Part shown: in pieces, positions 13,071 through 26,850 of the stretch | Layout of the letters: every line of letters begins with the position of its first letter | How positions within the stretch are numbered: position 1 is the first letter of the stretch | Assembly (NCBI GenBank): GCA_032988165.1 | Contig: JANTQF010000148.1 | Span: 18,851 to 82,850, forward strand | Origin: Emmonsiellopsis sp. PD_33 | Taxonomy: Eukaryota; Ascomycota; Eurotiomycetes; Onygenales; Ajellomycetaceae | DNA length: 64,000 nt | Direction: 5' to 3' | Made by a program: the position numbers and the translations under genes | Notes under the pieces: model-generated | What the model was told of the DNA's origin: nothing | Database searches by the model: none | What the model saw: the letters and a program-made list of their open reading frames with translations, nothing else

Positions 13071-13870
13071 AAAATAATATACTTAGAAGTAGGAGACTCT
13101 CACATTAATATTTACTCAGTATGATAGTTCATTTAGTGTATCTTATAGGTAAGGTTTACTAATAAACTCTCCTATGCAATCTTATACAACAAGCTCAGAA
13201 CAGGTCTTAATGTCTCTTATAATGAATAATATTCAGAGCTAAATATAGGGCAACATTCTCACCTATAATTTAGCACTTAACCCTGTGAATATTCTAAAGA
13301 TTATTAATATATGTTATAATATTAATTTACCAAGTGATCTGATGCCCAACCCAGTAAATATTCTAAAAATAACTGATATATACTGTAATGTTAATCTACC
13401 AAGTGATACCTATAAGCTTAATAGAGAGGCCTATATTAGATTTAATTTCTAAAAGATGTTCCTATAATAGTGAGTATGAGCTAATATATCTGATTCTATA
13501 AAATAAGACTGAATATTCAGGAAATGAAAGTATACTATAAAGATATATTAGTATATAAAAGAGGTATATTTTAGTACTAGATAAATTAATATTTCCCATT
13601 CACCTACATCATCAGCAATTTTTTTTTAAGCTAGGGGCTGGCTAGGAGTAGCTTAGCAGCTTTAGTAAAACTTAGTAGCTTAGCTTATCTCTCTGATCTA
13701 TACATCAGCCTCATAATCTATGCTAGCTATGGGCTTGACATTTCCAGAAACTTCACACCTCTCTGAAACACTATGAATTATAGCTGGTGTCTATAAGCTA
13801 TTCTTTTCAAAACTTATAATATATCTATAAGTTTCATAATTTATAATATAGCATGCTATTTAAGATTAAC
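13071..13870. other. AT-rich stretch without a recognisable gene
   Basis: No convincing frame. There is a local duplication in 13,290-13,400 (CTGTGAATATTCTAAAGATTA then CCAGTAAATATTCTAAAAATAA with shared flanks, about 68 bp apart) and a run of AGCTTAGCAG/AGTAGCTTAGC motifs at 13,640-13,690 related to the palindrome family found elsewhere. Confidence 0.4.
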
Positions 13871-13879
13871 TGTCTTCAT

Positions 13880-14010
13880 TAAATGCATCCTCTAATTAAC
13901 ACACTTTCCTCAATTAATATACTATTCTTAATTAGCACTTATTCAGTATAACATCTTCAATTAACACACTCTTTTGATTGACATATCATCCTCAATTCAC
14001 ATACTATTCT
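13880..14010. repeat. Short-period minisatellite, about 19-bp units
   Basis: Variants of TCCTCAATTAACACACT follow one another (CCTCTAATTAACACACTT, CCTCAATTAATATACTAT, CTTCAATTAACACACTCT, CCTCAATTCACATACTAT). Periodicity is imperfect with one longer unit. It runs straight into the 45-bp array. Confidence 0.6.
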
Positions 14011-14115
14011 TAGCTTAAGCTGAAGATAGTTAATACTATATTACCACACTCTTCTCAGCTTAAGCTAAGAATAATTAATACTGCATTACCACACTCTTCT
14101 CAGCTTAAGTTAAGA
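14009..14115. repeat. 45-bp tandem array built on a palindrome
   Basis: CTTAGCTTAAGCTGAAG at 14,009, CTCAGCTTAAGCTAAG at 14,054 and a CAGCTTAAGTTAAG copy at about 14,099 are spaced by 45 bp, with TTAATACTATATTACCACAC in the spacer. Each unit contains the palindrome that is dispersed through the rest of the AT-rich block. Confidence 0.8.
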
Positions 14116-16451
14116 ACAGTAAATTTATAGCCATATTAATATGATTAATATTTGTAATCTATAAACATAATAACTACTATTTAATATCCTTAAGATCTTC
14201 AATTAAATCAATAAAAATACTTTTAATAAACTGTGTTTATTTCTTCTTAACTATTATCTTTCTTTCTACTATCTTTATTACCTTCTTTTATAAAAGCTCT
14301 GCTACCTTCATCTTCTGCAGCTTCCCCTATTTATACTATGTATTATACATTTATTTATATACCCCTACACCATATATTAGCACTAATTGATGTTATATCC
14401 AGCAAATGATAACTTACACTCACTCTGAAAAGTCTTCATTTTAAATATCTTATGTGTTTCTATCTCTTCATACTCTATTATTATATGATATATCTCACCT
14501 GCTACTACCATCACTACTCTAACTGAAATTAAATTAAATCACTTTATCATTAGAGGATGAACATCAAGCCTAAATCCTCTTCAGCTAAAGAAATACTTTA
14601 TAATACCTCATATAATAATATTAGACAGAAAATGACCCTTTACATTCTATACACTGTAAGTTAGTACATACATGTATATGTACAGACTTCTATGACATAT
14701 ACCTTTTCTTCTCTAGATACAGTTATAAAGTTATCATTCTTTAATAACTATGCAATCTGTACCTTTAGATTACTGAATTCAGTAAAATAGTATACATCTA
14801 CTATCTTATAAAATCATACATTAAAATGCAATTATCAGCTATCCACATCATTAATGATCTATTACATATTAAATAGTAATCTTCTATTTAATAGTAGTAA
14901 TTCTATACATATCTTTCTTGTCTTCTCAGATGATAAAATCTATGACACATTATCTTCATCATTAATCTCTGACTCAAACTTACTCTTATTCTGACTATTA
15001 TAATCCCTAGTAAATAGCCAAGCACTGAGGATCAGGTGATTTATATGATTCTTACCCACTATCAAGGGTCATGATGTTAGTTGTACATCAAGCTTGTGTT
15101 TCTAGTTAACCTCAGTAAATAGCCATGTAGACAAGAGGTTCTTTACTATATTTAAAACTCTTTTATTTATTACTGAACAGTCTATCTTATTCTATCTTAT
15201 AATCTCTATTCATCTTAAGTTCTAGATAATATTTCTATCTGCAAGTTTATAGTATAGCTCTACAGCTAGATCAAACTCTAATCTATCTTTACCTCTTAAA
15301 CCAGTACTTTCATCATTTAATATGACTTATAATAGAGTACTATTAGTCCTCTGCCTCTTAAAACCTCTATCTACATTCAGGTTAAAATCATCATTGGAAA
15401 AATCCTACTCTATAATTTCTAGTAGTTAGCATTTCTTGCATAGAAAGATAGAATAATAAATCATACTTACTGCATTATTATAACACATTAATCCTTTTAA
15501 CTTCTTTAACTCCTCTATGTTAATCTCTGTATCACCACTGTAACTCTTGAAGCTCTGATACAAACAAGTTTATTAATAGTTAGCTTAACTCAGATGTGTA
15601 TTAAGGCCTTCAGATTAGCTCAAGATAGTTAGTAATGATCACAGAAAGTTATTATTACTTACTATTAGTTGTGATGCTCATAAATATCTAGCTGATGATT
15701 CCTAAACCCCTAAATATCAATAAGAACTAGTATTAGAAGGATATAAGTAAAGAATCAATCTGAAATACATCCTACTACTCTAATAGAGCTAGGTTAATAG
15801 TATTACTTTAAGAATTAATTCATCTGCCAGACTGATAACATCCATTCTGTTGACCTGAATCAGAAGGCTCTAATGATAATAATGCTAATTAGCTAATTAT
15901 AATATTTTAACTATTATTAGCATTTAATCTTCTATAAGGGGGTGAGGATGCTATTCTTCTCTCAACAGCCTGAAAATTATACTTCTAATCATTAATTATA
16001 TTCACTTTAGGTTATTTCTGTGATAAAGCTATTCTACTCTTATTTGAATTCTATTATCTTACATTTAGTATATTATCAGCAGATAGACCTTAGCTTAAGC
16101 TCAGCTCTAGCTTAAGTAAAGAATTGTATAGAACTTAGATGAGTAGTTGAGACTCATATTAGCTACAACTAGGGTGTAGGAAGTGCCTATGATGTTTCAG
16201 TCAGTATATTTTAAGTATAGAATTCTTAGTTTAAGTCAGGACTAAGTTTAAGCTGAGATCTATACATAGTCTTAAGCCTATAATTCATACTCACCTAAGA
16301 TTCTTATACAATGTTGATGTTTGATTGGGTGCAACAGTAAGTATAAAAAAAGAAGAAGAAAGTTAAGAAGTAAGAAGTGCTAGCAAACTTTACCTGTAAA
16401 GTAAAGTTTATATTTATGTAAGTAAGAATATAAATAAAGAATTATATATAA
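14116..16451. other. AT-rich degenerate sequence, weak minus-strand coding signal
   Basis: No gene can be named. On the minus strand, about 14,230-15,060 reads as protein-like fragments (NHINHLILSAWLFTRDYNS, VYYFTEFSNLKVQIAQLLKN, SREEKVYVIEVCTYT) broken by TAG/TAA, so it is probably a decayed coding region. Palindromes of the CTTAGCTTAAGCTCAG type occur at 16,089-16,104, and a pair of half-copies lies at 16,225-16,260. A purine-rich run (AAAAAAAGAAGAAGAAAG) is at about 16,346. Confidence 0.35.
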
Positions 16452-16456
16452 TATAT

Positions 16457-16617
16457 TGTTATGCACACATGCTTCATGTCATGGAATATCCATGATGCTT
16501 AGTTACCTACATAGCTTAGTCAGGCCCCATGATATAAATAGCTATGGATAGCTTAGAAATATAGAGAAAATAACCTTATTCTATACAACATTTTGATCTC
16601 AAGTTATCCTAATTACA
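16457..16617 (+). repeat. Element O 5' LTR (161 bp)
   Basis: Begins TGTTATGCACACATGC and ends CTAATTACA. It matches the copy at about 32,879-33,041 along its whole length, including the shared CCATGATATAAATAGCTAT block with a TATAAATAG promoter-like box at about 16,535. Differences are mainly transitions. Confidence 0.85.
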
Positions 16618-17539
16618 ATTAATAGTATGTCTTTACAAAAGATGTAAGGTTCTCTGTGGGTTCCTCAGTCTTCATAATGAGTTATTATTATATCTCTCTG
16701 CTCTCATTACTTCTACTCTTCCTTTAATAGGTCTCTATCTCTTCTCTATCTCTTCTGCTTGTCTCATCCACTTCACAGACTTCTCTTTAAAAATTATATT
16801 TACTCAGGCCTTGTTCTTCTTATGAACAACACTCTATACCTAGCATCTAAATAGCTTTATCCTCATTATGGATAATTCTAATTGAATTATATTCTCATTG
16901 TTCTCTGCATGTACTATTCTACTTGATTCCCTGGTGAATCTATGGATATCTACCTCAGATTACTGAGCCTAGTAAAAGAATCCCAAGCCACCCATGGAAC
17001 TTTTATGAGAATTACCCTGCTATAACTATTTTACTTGCTTACTTTTATTCACTACATTACCCCCTGATACTGAGAGGCTGTTATATGAGTTTATTGTGCT
17101 ATGTTCAGACCATCTTTTGCTCATGAAGTGACTACTCAAAGCTCTCTCATATAAATTTTCCCATATATTTCTTAGAAATTGCCTACTTTTCTACCTCCCC
17201 TGAAAAGTACTTTTCTCTTTCTATTTTTTGTGTTTTTCTGAGATTGCCTGTAGTCCTTTCTCTAAAAGAGTATAGTGTATATACATTCATTGTATTAGCA
17301 CACATCTTCTGGTTGCTCTTATCCCAAAAGGGCATAGTATCTTTCTTACTTTTTACACTTTTCTGTGGACTCTTCCCCTTGGAAGATCTGTCCCATCTGA
17401 TGACAGTTATTAATATTAGTAGTTCTTATGTTCAGAGAACTATAAAATGACCTTTCACATCCAGATAATAGAACTTACTTATTAGATTATTGAGTATTTT
17501 AACTCCAACTTTCCTCATCATAATTCTTTGCAGGACACT
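16618..17539 (+). other. Element O leader
   Basis: About 0.9 kb between the 5' LTR and the first ATG of gag, pyrimidine-rich (many CTCTCTTC runs near 16,690-16,780). No tRNA-complementary primer site starting with TGG is obvious directly after the LTR. The open frame at 17,244-17,450 is hydrophobic low-complexity translation and I do not call it a gene. Confidence 0.5.
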
Positions 17540-20500
17540 ATGATTGCAAGGATAATATTTATGACTGAGTAAATTACTCACCTAAATTCCCTGTCTAAAT
17601 CCAGGCAAGTATCTATAGAACCACAGGAGCATACACACTCATGAGCCAATTCATATGGAAGTTCTGAGGATGCTCAGGTAGTCTTACTAATATCATCAGA
17701 CTGACTCATTAATTACTCATTGCTTAATCAAGTAGTTCTCAAATTTCACAGCTGTATAGACTGCTTCAAGCAGAATCACATATTTAATTACTAGAAGGAG
17801 ATATTTTTTGAGACTTTACTAGTAAGATAAGTATACCTCCTACTAGGCCTGAAGCTATGCTTAGAGGGTAACATCTCACCCCATTCAACTTAATTACTCT
17901 TGTAAATTAACCTGATATCAAGCAGTGCATTGTTTGGTAGAGTACTACAGCTAATACCTATAGAGTCTCCAGAGACCCTAGATATAACTTCAGCTGATAA
18001 GGAATAACTCTCACAACTACTATCTATTAGACAGTCAGATAATATATTAAATGTGAATAGCACTTCAGCTGCTACAGATATTACTAGTAAATTTACTAAT
18101 AATATAGGCTTCATCTCATACTAGATGTAAATCCTATGAGAACTGCTCTTCCATGCCAAGGCTATTATTACTTAGCTGATATCAGCTCAGCTATTAGTAC
18201 AGCCTCTACCTGCATCACTGACCTTGATTACTTCATGGAAACCCCAGGACATCAGTTTTTTCTACCCCAATACACTAACATTATGGGGCTGTGATGATGT
18301 TATTAACAAGAAAGGCAAGACATATTACTAGGATGTCTATGTGTTTACCAACCAGCTTAAGATTACTACTCTAACCAGGGATGCAGCAAGGATCCAATAG
18401 AACTTGAATTTATACCTCAAGGGAGAAGTAGAATTCTGGTAGAATCAGAAACTAAATAATATTATCTATATGAAACTTATTATAATTAATAATAGAGTAG
18501 ATGAATGAATTAAGATTCTCTAATGATGATTCTACATTAAGGGTAGTTAAATATTATGAAAGCTCAATAAGATAAAGTACTTTCTCTAGGATCTCTATAA
18601 TAAATATAATTCAACCTCTTATATCCTCAATGTCTCTGCAGCTACAAAACACTGTGGTTAAGAAGAAACTAAGTATGCCCAAGTTCTAAATGCATGGAAC
18701 AATCTGGATGTTGCCCTACAAGCCACTATTAATAAGCTAGAAGAGGATATAATTATTGAAGAATTTACAGAGATTATTCATTACAAGTAGACTAACTGGA
18801 CAGATTAGTTTGTAAGTAATAATTAATATATGAACAGTATATATAATTAGTATGAATCCTATTATGATAACTTTACCTCTCAGAGTAATTACTGTGGCTA
18901 TAGTAGAGGATCATATTCCTACCAGTTTGAATGGCTTGCTTATTAGTATCAGCCCAGGTATCAAACCCAGAATTATACTAACAGGCAGTACTATGACAGC
19001 TACAGCAGAAATGACAATTAATATGGCTATGCTAGCTACTACAACTAGTGTAATGAGAATTATCAAGATAAAGCTTAGTAAGATCATTCTAAACTATTAG
19101 CTCTGAAATAGTAACTTCAGCTTTCAGTACTAGCTAGTAAAAATGTGACTTAGCTTAGCTAGCAGCTGTGGAACCAGCAGCCACACAAATAAGTAGCATT
19201 TTATGCTAATTCTAAGAAGTCAGAGGAGTCTATAGAAGATCCATATAGCTAGGAAGCTGAGTTTGACCCTTACTACAATGATGTAGAAATGCCCATGAAT
19301 GATCTATAGGAGTAGTTATATAATAATAATATGTATGATTTAGAGGTAGATACATTTCATGTAGACTCCACAACAGCTATTTATTATAGATGTAGTGAAG
19401 TGTTTAATTCATATAATAACTTATATAAGTACCTGAAGATTTGCATAGTAACTCCACAGGCCTTTCATATAAGCTCTAACTTTACATTATAGGTGATAGT
19501 ATCTCAGTAATCAGCTGATCTAAATACATCATATAGATATATATTCTGCAACTAAAAGTATATTACTATTATAATGTTCTGCTAAGATACCTTCAAGCTA
19601 TTACTAATATATATAAACTTAGACTGCATGATGATCCTTATAAGCAAGAAGTTTCTAAAATAGTAATATAATAAAATATCATATCTATTATACCTCTAAA
19701 TATCAGTTAGAGATGTTAGAGATTTCATGGAGTTCTCAGAGATGATTATACTTCTACTCACATTATTAGTAGTCCTACTGGATGAGGAATGTATGTCAGT
19801 GCTTACCCAAATCTCAGTAGAGATATATATTATTGATGACCTTTATATCAATCTGTTGCTCAGTATAGATAACATGGCACTAGAGGGCATCACTATAGAT
19901 TTAGATAAGAGGATGCTATAGATAAAGTTGTGTGAGAATGTAGAAGTTAAGATTTTAGTAATATCAAGAAAAGACCATTAAGTCATCAAGCTAGTATATT
20001 TAGATGCTAAAGTCATCATTCCACTCAGATTAGAGGTGAAAATTCCCCTTAGATATCATCTTGATAAAGAGGAACATCTACCTATAGATAGGGACTATAT
20101 TTTTGACCCTGCAATGCTACTACTCCAGGCATATATGTAAATTATAGACTATAATCTTCTGTTCACTCATGTCATTAATAATATGAATAGGCAGGTAATA
20201 ATCCCATAGAGATCTCATATTAGTACCTTGAGAGAATACAACACTACTAATGCATACTTGATTAACCTCATGACAGAGCTATTAGCTCTCAGCCTTTCTA
20301 AATAATAGCTCCAATAGGAGCTAAATAACAACCTGAATATACTAGAATTAATAGAGGAATCCCTGCATGCCATCAACATCAATCCTACAGGAGTAGAAGT
20401 AAAACTGCCTAATAATATAATAATCTATAGTGATGAGGAAACCATGAAATACTTCACACAGATTTGCAATAAATTCCTTAAAATCTGAAAAGACTATAGT

Positions 20501-23500
20501 AATACTGTGGACCTATTAGAGGAGGAATGAATGCAGATTCTCCTCTTACTACTAGAGGATTGCAAGCTTCAGATACAGGTAAAAGTATACTTTCTAGGCT
20601 AAAAGGACTGTGAGATTATAGATGAGCTCTTCAACAAATTACATGCTTAAGAATGTATGGAATGGGCAATGAATCACACCTCCTTAGAATACCTAGTATT
20701 TATAGTATAAAAAGAGGTTAATGAAGTACAGAAAGACTATCCTATAATTAATATTAAAGAACTAAATAAGATAGTTGAGCCTGATATATATCTGATGACA
20801 TAGCAGGTAGAGGTCATCAACTCCATGAAAGAATGCTACTATATTACTATTTTTAACTGTATAAGCTTCTTCTATTAATGGAGAGTCTACTGTGACCACT
20901 AACAACACTTATTAGTTATATTACACTGTAAACAAGAAATTTCTTTAGTAGTAATAATGAGATATATAAACTCTCTGATGTATATATAGCATAAAATTGA
21001 CCTCTTTCTAAAGAAGTTCAAGAAGTTTGTCTGCTATTACATTGATGACCTAGTCACTGTAAGTGTTATCATGAAAAAACATGATAAATACCTAAGAAAG
21101 ATCTTCATCTTATTTTATGATAAGAATATAGTCATCAACCTGAAGAAGGTATTTATTGATTTCCCTTCAGTTAGATTGCTAGGGCATAAGGTCTTATTTC
21201 TAGGCCTCACACTGATGAAGAATTGAATTACTGCACTGGTAAGGATCATATTCTCAAGGAACCTGAAGGACCTAAAGACTTATCTTGATATAATAAAATG
21301 GCTGTAAAATTACATACTCTTTTATATCTATCATGTAGAGCTCCTATAGGTGCATAAGATAATACTCCTTAAGGATGCACTAGTGAAAGAGAGATTATAA
21401 ATCTAATTCTTCATCTGAACACCTCTTGAAAAGCCCATGGAAAAAGAAGAGAAGGCTTTTAATGATATATAAATAGTATTTACTAAGGATCTGTTTCTGG
21501 TACATCATAATAGCATGTGATATCTCTTCTTCAATGTTGATGCTTCTAAATAGAGAGGTTTTAACATGATGATATTCCATGTAAAATCAGAATGAGCACT
21601 ACTTAAAAAGTTATAACATGAAAAAGCCCCAGACTTTGAGACCCCATCTTCATTAATCATAATGAAATCAATTATGTTCCTCTCTAAGATCTTGACACCA
21701 GTAGAAACCTAATACTAGCTAATAAAACTAGAGGTTATATGTCTGGTTTAAATGCTCAAAAAAGTGTAATATATGGTTAAGATCATGGAGCTTCCAGTGG
21801 TCATATACACTGACCACTCAGCCACACTATAGATTACCAGATAGATGTCACTGACTATCTTATTTATAGATAAGCTCAACTTGAGGCTCATTCAGACTGC
21901 CCAGTACATATAGTAATTCAACCTATAGATATTTTATAAACCTGGCTGCACACACATTATTTCAGATGCCCTGTCTTAATTGCAGTTAAATACACCTACA
22001 GATCAGAATGAGCCCCTGGAAGATCTAGCTATTAAGATCATAAATATACTCCTAGTGAATTACACAGTAATAATAATTATAATGTCCTTATAGTTCTAAT
22101 AAAGACTTCTTAATGTCTATCAGTAAGACTTAAGACTAGCTATAATCCTAGAAGTCATAAAGGTAAATAGCACACTGCCCATAGAAAATCAGATTAAGTT
22201 GTCATATCATATTAACCTCAATAATAGCCTACTATATTATAAATATAGTGACACTGCATAGCTCTACATTTCCTGACCTCTCATTAATAATGTTATTAAA
22301 ATCATGCACTCAGATGCACATCTCAGACCCCAGTAAACTATAAAGAAACTAAATGAATTATTCATCTACAAGAAGTCTCACCTTGTTAAGAAGTATATTT
22401 ATTACTGTCTCAGCTGCCTATAAAATGCTATTTATTAATATAAGCTATATAACACACTGTAGCTAATCATTATGGAGTCATCTCCATTTCATATCATTAT
22501 AATCAATATTGTCCTTAGTCTCTCTAAGGGCTGATTCAATGCTAGCATAACTATTACTTGCAAGGTAAGCAAGAGGATAGCCTTCATTCTAGAATGCTAA
22601 GATTGGAATGCAGAATCCTGAGCCAAGCTATTTATCAAGTAGTTAATGATAGGTGACTAGGATACTCTAGCTTGTATTATCTCAGATAGAGACAAGAAGT
22701 TTCTCAGTAAATTCTAGGTAATAATCTTCAAGTTCTTAGGGGTAGAGCTCCTCTATATCATAGCATACTACCCTCAAGTAGATGGCCAGTCAGAGATCAC
22801 AAATTAAATGTATGAGATTGCCCTCAGACACATGATTATAGCCCTGAAAGATTTATAAGAATAAGAGGACTTAGCTCTCTTACTCTAAGCACTCTTTAAT
22901 AGTGCTATGGCATCAGTAATAGGAATATCCCTCTACTAATATATGTATAGTTAAAAGCTTAAGACTCTACTTTAACTAGTACAGGCATTTCAAGATCAGA
23001 GCTCCCAAGATTTCTCTAGTTATTTTAATGTGAATGAGGCACTTCACACTGCAGCAGTGTTCATGAAAAAGTATTATAATAAGAAGCACACATTGAAATT
23101 CTTTGCTATAGATAATAAGATGCTTCTTCAGATTAGTAAAGAATATAATACATTACTACTTCAAGCTTACTAGTATAGTAAGTTTACCCCTCAGTATGCA
23201 GACTCCTTTATAATTCATTGCTGAGTTAGCAGCCTTACCTACCTTCTGAACCTCTCAGCATACTTCTGCATACATCCTGTGATTTTCATTATCCATCTGG
23301 AACTCACCCCACAGAAGGAAGACCTCTTTGGACACACTCTACTAGTACTAGACTTTATTATAATGGAAGAAGATTCAGATGAATGGAAATTATATGAGAT
23401 AGAAAAAATAATAGTAAAATAAATAAAGACTCTTAAATGCAGCAATAAGATTAAATACCTCATAAGATGGAAGAGCTATAACCTAGAAGAAAATAGATGA

Positions 23501-23659
23501 TACCTAGAGCATGCTCTTCAAGAGGCAAAGAAGCTTATATAATAATATGAGTATGATCAGGAAGAATCTATATTACTAATAAGACTACAATGAGGTTACT
23601 CTGCAAAAGTAGCAGCCTAGCCTTTCAAAAAACCCAAAAGAACCCCAAAAGTGCTGTGA
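17540..23659 (+). pseudogene. Element O gag-pol polyprotein, degenerate
   Basis: A single frame (about 2,040 codons) reads from ATG 17,540 to TGA 23,657 with stops mainly at former Gln/Arg codons. Gag occupies about 17,540-19,300 (e.g. SADKEQLSQLLSIRQS if TAG is read as Gln). Next come a decayed finger-like YRCSEVFNSYNNLYKYL (19,385) and a protease remnant NLDCMMILISKKFL (about 19,617-19,660). RT has an intact YIDD at 21,038-21,049 in CYYIDDLVTV. RNase H includes FFNVDASK (21,530) and VIYTDHSAT (21,800). Integrase shows ISDRDKKFLSKF (22,680) and YYPQVDGQSEITNQ (22,770). The C-terminal chromodomain is at 23,390-23,540 (LYEIEKIIVK then KYLIRWKSYNLEEN). Finger, protease and RT spacing match fungal gypsy polyproteins with a CRRC-type finger. 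Not functional: dozens of stops. Confidence 0.85.
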
Positions 23660-24264
23660 TGTTTATAAAATATAAATTAGAAAGAAAAACATGTAATTAC
23701 TAGTTATAAAGATTCTATACCCCTGCATGATATTAACATCTTTATTGCCTAATTAAGTTCTTTATTTTATAGAATCTCCATCACCTTATTGTCACATTAG
23801 CTTATATAAATAGCATCTCCATGTACCCACACATTTATATTCATAATAGTATTATTCTACCAGTCTACTCAAACTCTAATATGTATTTCCCCACTATTTA
23901 GTTATTCTACATCTCACTGTTTGCTAATATGTTTGCTGCACACTCCCATCATCTTAATTATATTCACTATATGTAATGAACCCCATCTCACTGAGGAATC
24001 TACTAAAAGTTATAGATCTTTCATGATGAACATTATTTCCACAATGAGACATGAAATAAACATTTACAGAATATAGGAATTTCTTATGGTATTAAAGGAT
24101 TCAACCTTCAAAATCTGCAGATATTCACAATCATTATCATGGTAAGTTCACTGACAATACTTCACTAATCTCACACACATATAATCTACTTAAAATCACC
24201 CCTTCCTACTCTTACCTACTCACACTTACACACCTACCTTCATGCTATAAGATGTGAAGTCACC
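23660..24264 (+). other. Element O spacer between gag-pol and second frame
   Basis: About 600 bp with no clear frame. It may hold the pol 3' untranslated part and a promoter or leader for the downstream frame, but no signal can be pointed to. Confidence 0.4.
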
Positions 24265-26586
24265 ATGGTACCCCACAGCAGTAAAGATAATAATAAAGAT
24301 AGAGTAAAGAAGGCTAAAGATAAAAATGCCTCTGCATTTAAAATCATAAAGTAATATGAATCTACTGGTGTACCCCTTATGTCAGCAAAAACCCCCAGAA
24401 AGAGATGCTAAACACTTTAGTTAGCTACTAATTTCCTGGCCAGCACAATGAACTTCACAGACCTTAATATTAGTAATAGCTTCTTTGTGGGCAGAGCTGA
24501 TAACATAAAGGGGAAACAAAGAATAATAAATGAGGAGGTAGATGAGAAGCAAGTAAAACAGACACTTAAGGCTTTAAATTACCTAGACTAAGAAATAGAT
24601 ATATTCATTATGAACATAAAACATCATAAATTCTCTATTATAATTATTAATATAATGTTAGTCTCAGCTCTGCAAACTATCATCACTAGCCTGAAAGATC
24701 AGAGATGTAGTTAAATACTCTATAATAACAGACTAATTCCCTAATTGAAAGACTATAAAGTAAGACAAGCTAAGAAAGAAAATGTAACTCTAATACCCTT
24801 CATTATTAGAAATTCCTTATAATTTTCAGTTCTAAAAATATATGTAGACCCAGGAAAGAGCTGAAACTTTTAAGGCTCTGAGCTGAAAGAATCTCTGCTG
24901 AAGCCTTGAGTAAAACACCTGAAGGTTAAAATTGGAATGATGATTGATGAGATTAAAGATAAATAAAATAAGAATAATAAGACTGGTGATGTGAAAATAA
25001 TTAATAATGTAAATAAACCTGTCTTCCTCTGAAATACCTCCTATAATTTAGGTTATAAAGCATGCAATTCCCTCAGAAAATACCTTAGTAAGAGTGAGAT
25101 CAGATACAATAATACATATACAACCAGAGAAGTATGTTAGCAAGCTGTGCTAAACATTCAAAGTAGATACAAGGTAGATAAGTATATTATAAATGAGGAG
25201 TAATATGTATGTCTATAAGATTAGAGAGTCACAGTGTAAAACTGGGAAATCAATATTCTACTAAATAAATAGGAATGCTAGAACACTGTGATCTTCCTAT
25301 CAGATATGACTGAGCAAGATGTTATAAACACTATAAATAACCTCTACTATTAGAATTATCAGAAGTAAATTAAGCAAATTTAATTCTTCTACATTAGACA
25401 CCCTTTCATAACATACATTCTAGCTTAGAGACTTGACTGTATAGAAACTGAGGTTCTTAAATACCTATGAAATGATGATTAGGTTATAACTGACAGATCA
25501 GTAGACATACCAGAGAATGCTAATGATGAAGGATATATTAGTGATAATAACTCCACTAACATCAGTGCTCTCTTAGATAATTGTTAGGCTTGCAATAAAA
25601 CTCCATCCCTACAACTAGAGAGTCATAAAACTGCCATAGAGACTCTAATAGTTGTCATAAAGGCTCTCATACTATATGTCATCAAGGGAAGTAAGGAAGT
25701 AGTCTGACATGTCATGACTCTATGTAATATAGAAGCACAGCCAGTATATAATATGATGAATAACTGGAAATCCACAGGCACCTCATACAATAAGATGACT
25801 ATCATAAGCAATCAGGAACTGTGCTGTATAGCTAAGAACATTATAAAATGATAGGGAAAGTAACTTAATAATCTCACAGAGAATACCTATATGACTAGAA
25901 CCTCTAGTATTATTAATAAAGACATGTACATCTGTGAAGATATTATTAAATGCATTATAAAACTATACTAGCTAAAACAATATGAGGTAGAGATTATAAT
26001 TAAAATACTACATGTATCCAGCACTACATTTTATAACATGTTTGTTATAGTGGACAGGCAACTGTGAAGGGCCCTATAGAAACTTAATGACACTAATGCT
26101 AATAATGTCTTTAAATCTCAGAGTTAATAACTTAATTAGAAGAAGCCTAGTGGTAAAATTTAAGAAGGCCTGCTCAGCCCTTTCTTCACACAGGAGATTC
26201 CATAGATTTACCCTCTCAAAGCTGAACAAGCAGTTAAGATAGTTATCATATTAAGTAATATATAGCTTGAAAAAGCTACAGACCTTGTTCAGCAGTGAAT
26301 TGATCTGGGTGTTTCATATAATCATATTATGTTCATGGATGTTGATACCAGACAGAAAGTGATAAAAAACCTCATTAATTACTAAGAAGTAGCAGGAGAA
26401 ATCATGGCCTACTAAGAAAAGATTTTATTAGAAAGTCTCAAGGCCAATAAAGATCACACACAAGCAGTATGATGCATAGCTTGGCTGTGTAAAATCAGCA
26501 ATGACAATGTAAATACTCTGGCAGGTTGCTGGAATGAGAAAGAAGTATTATTCTATATAATTAAAAAAATGATAATGTAGTAAATC

Positions 26587-26840
26587 TGTAACAGGTGCAC
26601 TCTAATAAGTGGATCATGCAAGTTATATGCTAGAATCAAAATTGTAATTATTAGAGAAAGGAAGGAAAAAGGAAAAGGAATCATAAGATCATGCAATATA
26701 AATAGAAGGGAATTACATGAGGTCAGAGCAGATAAATATTCATATGAAGGCTCAGTTAGAGGCATCTGATTGGGCAGTCAGAGATTGGGTGAAGTTCAGG
26801 CAAGCTATGAATATAGAGTATAAGGGTGTAGCCCTTCACA
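26587..26840 (-). repeat. Element A 3' LTR
   Basis: 254 bp, plus-strand ends TGTAACAGGTGCAC...GCCCTTCACA. It has the same length as its partner and as both element B LTRs; differences are transitions, many being TG in one copy and CA in another. Confidence 0.9.
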
Positions 26841-26850
26841 TTATCCCCCC

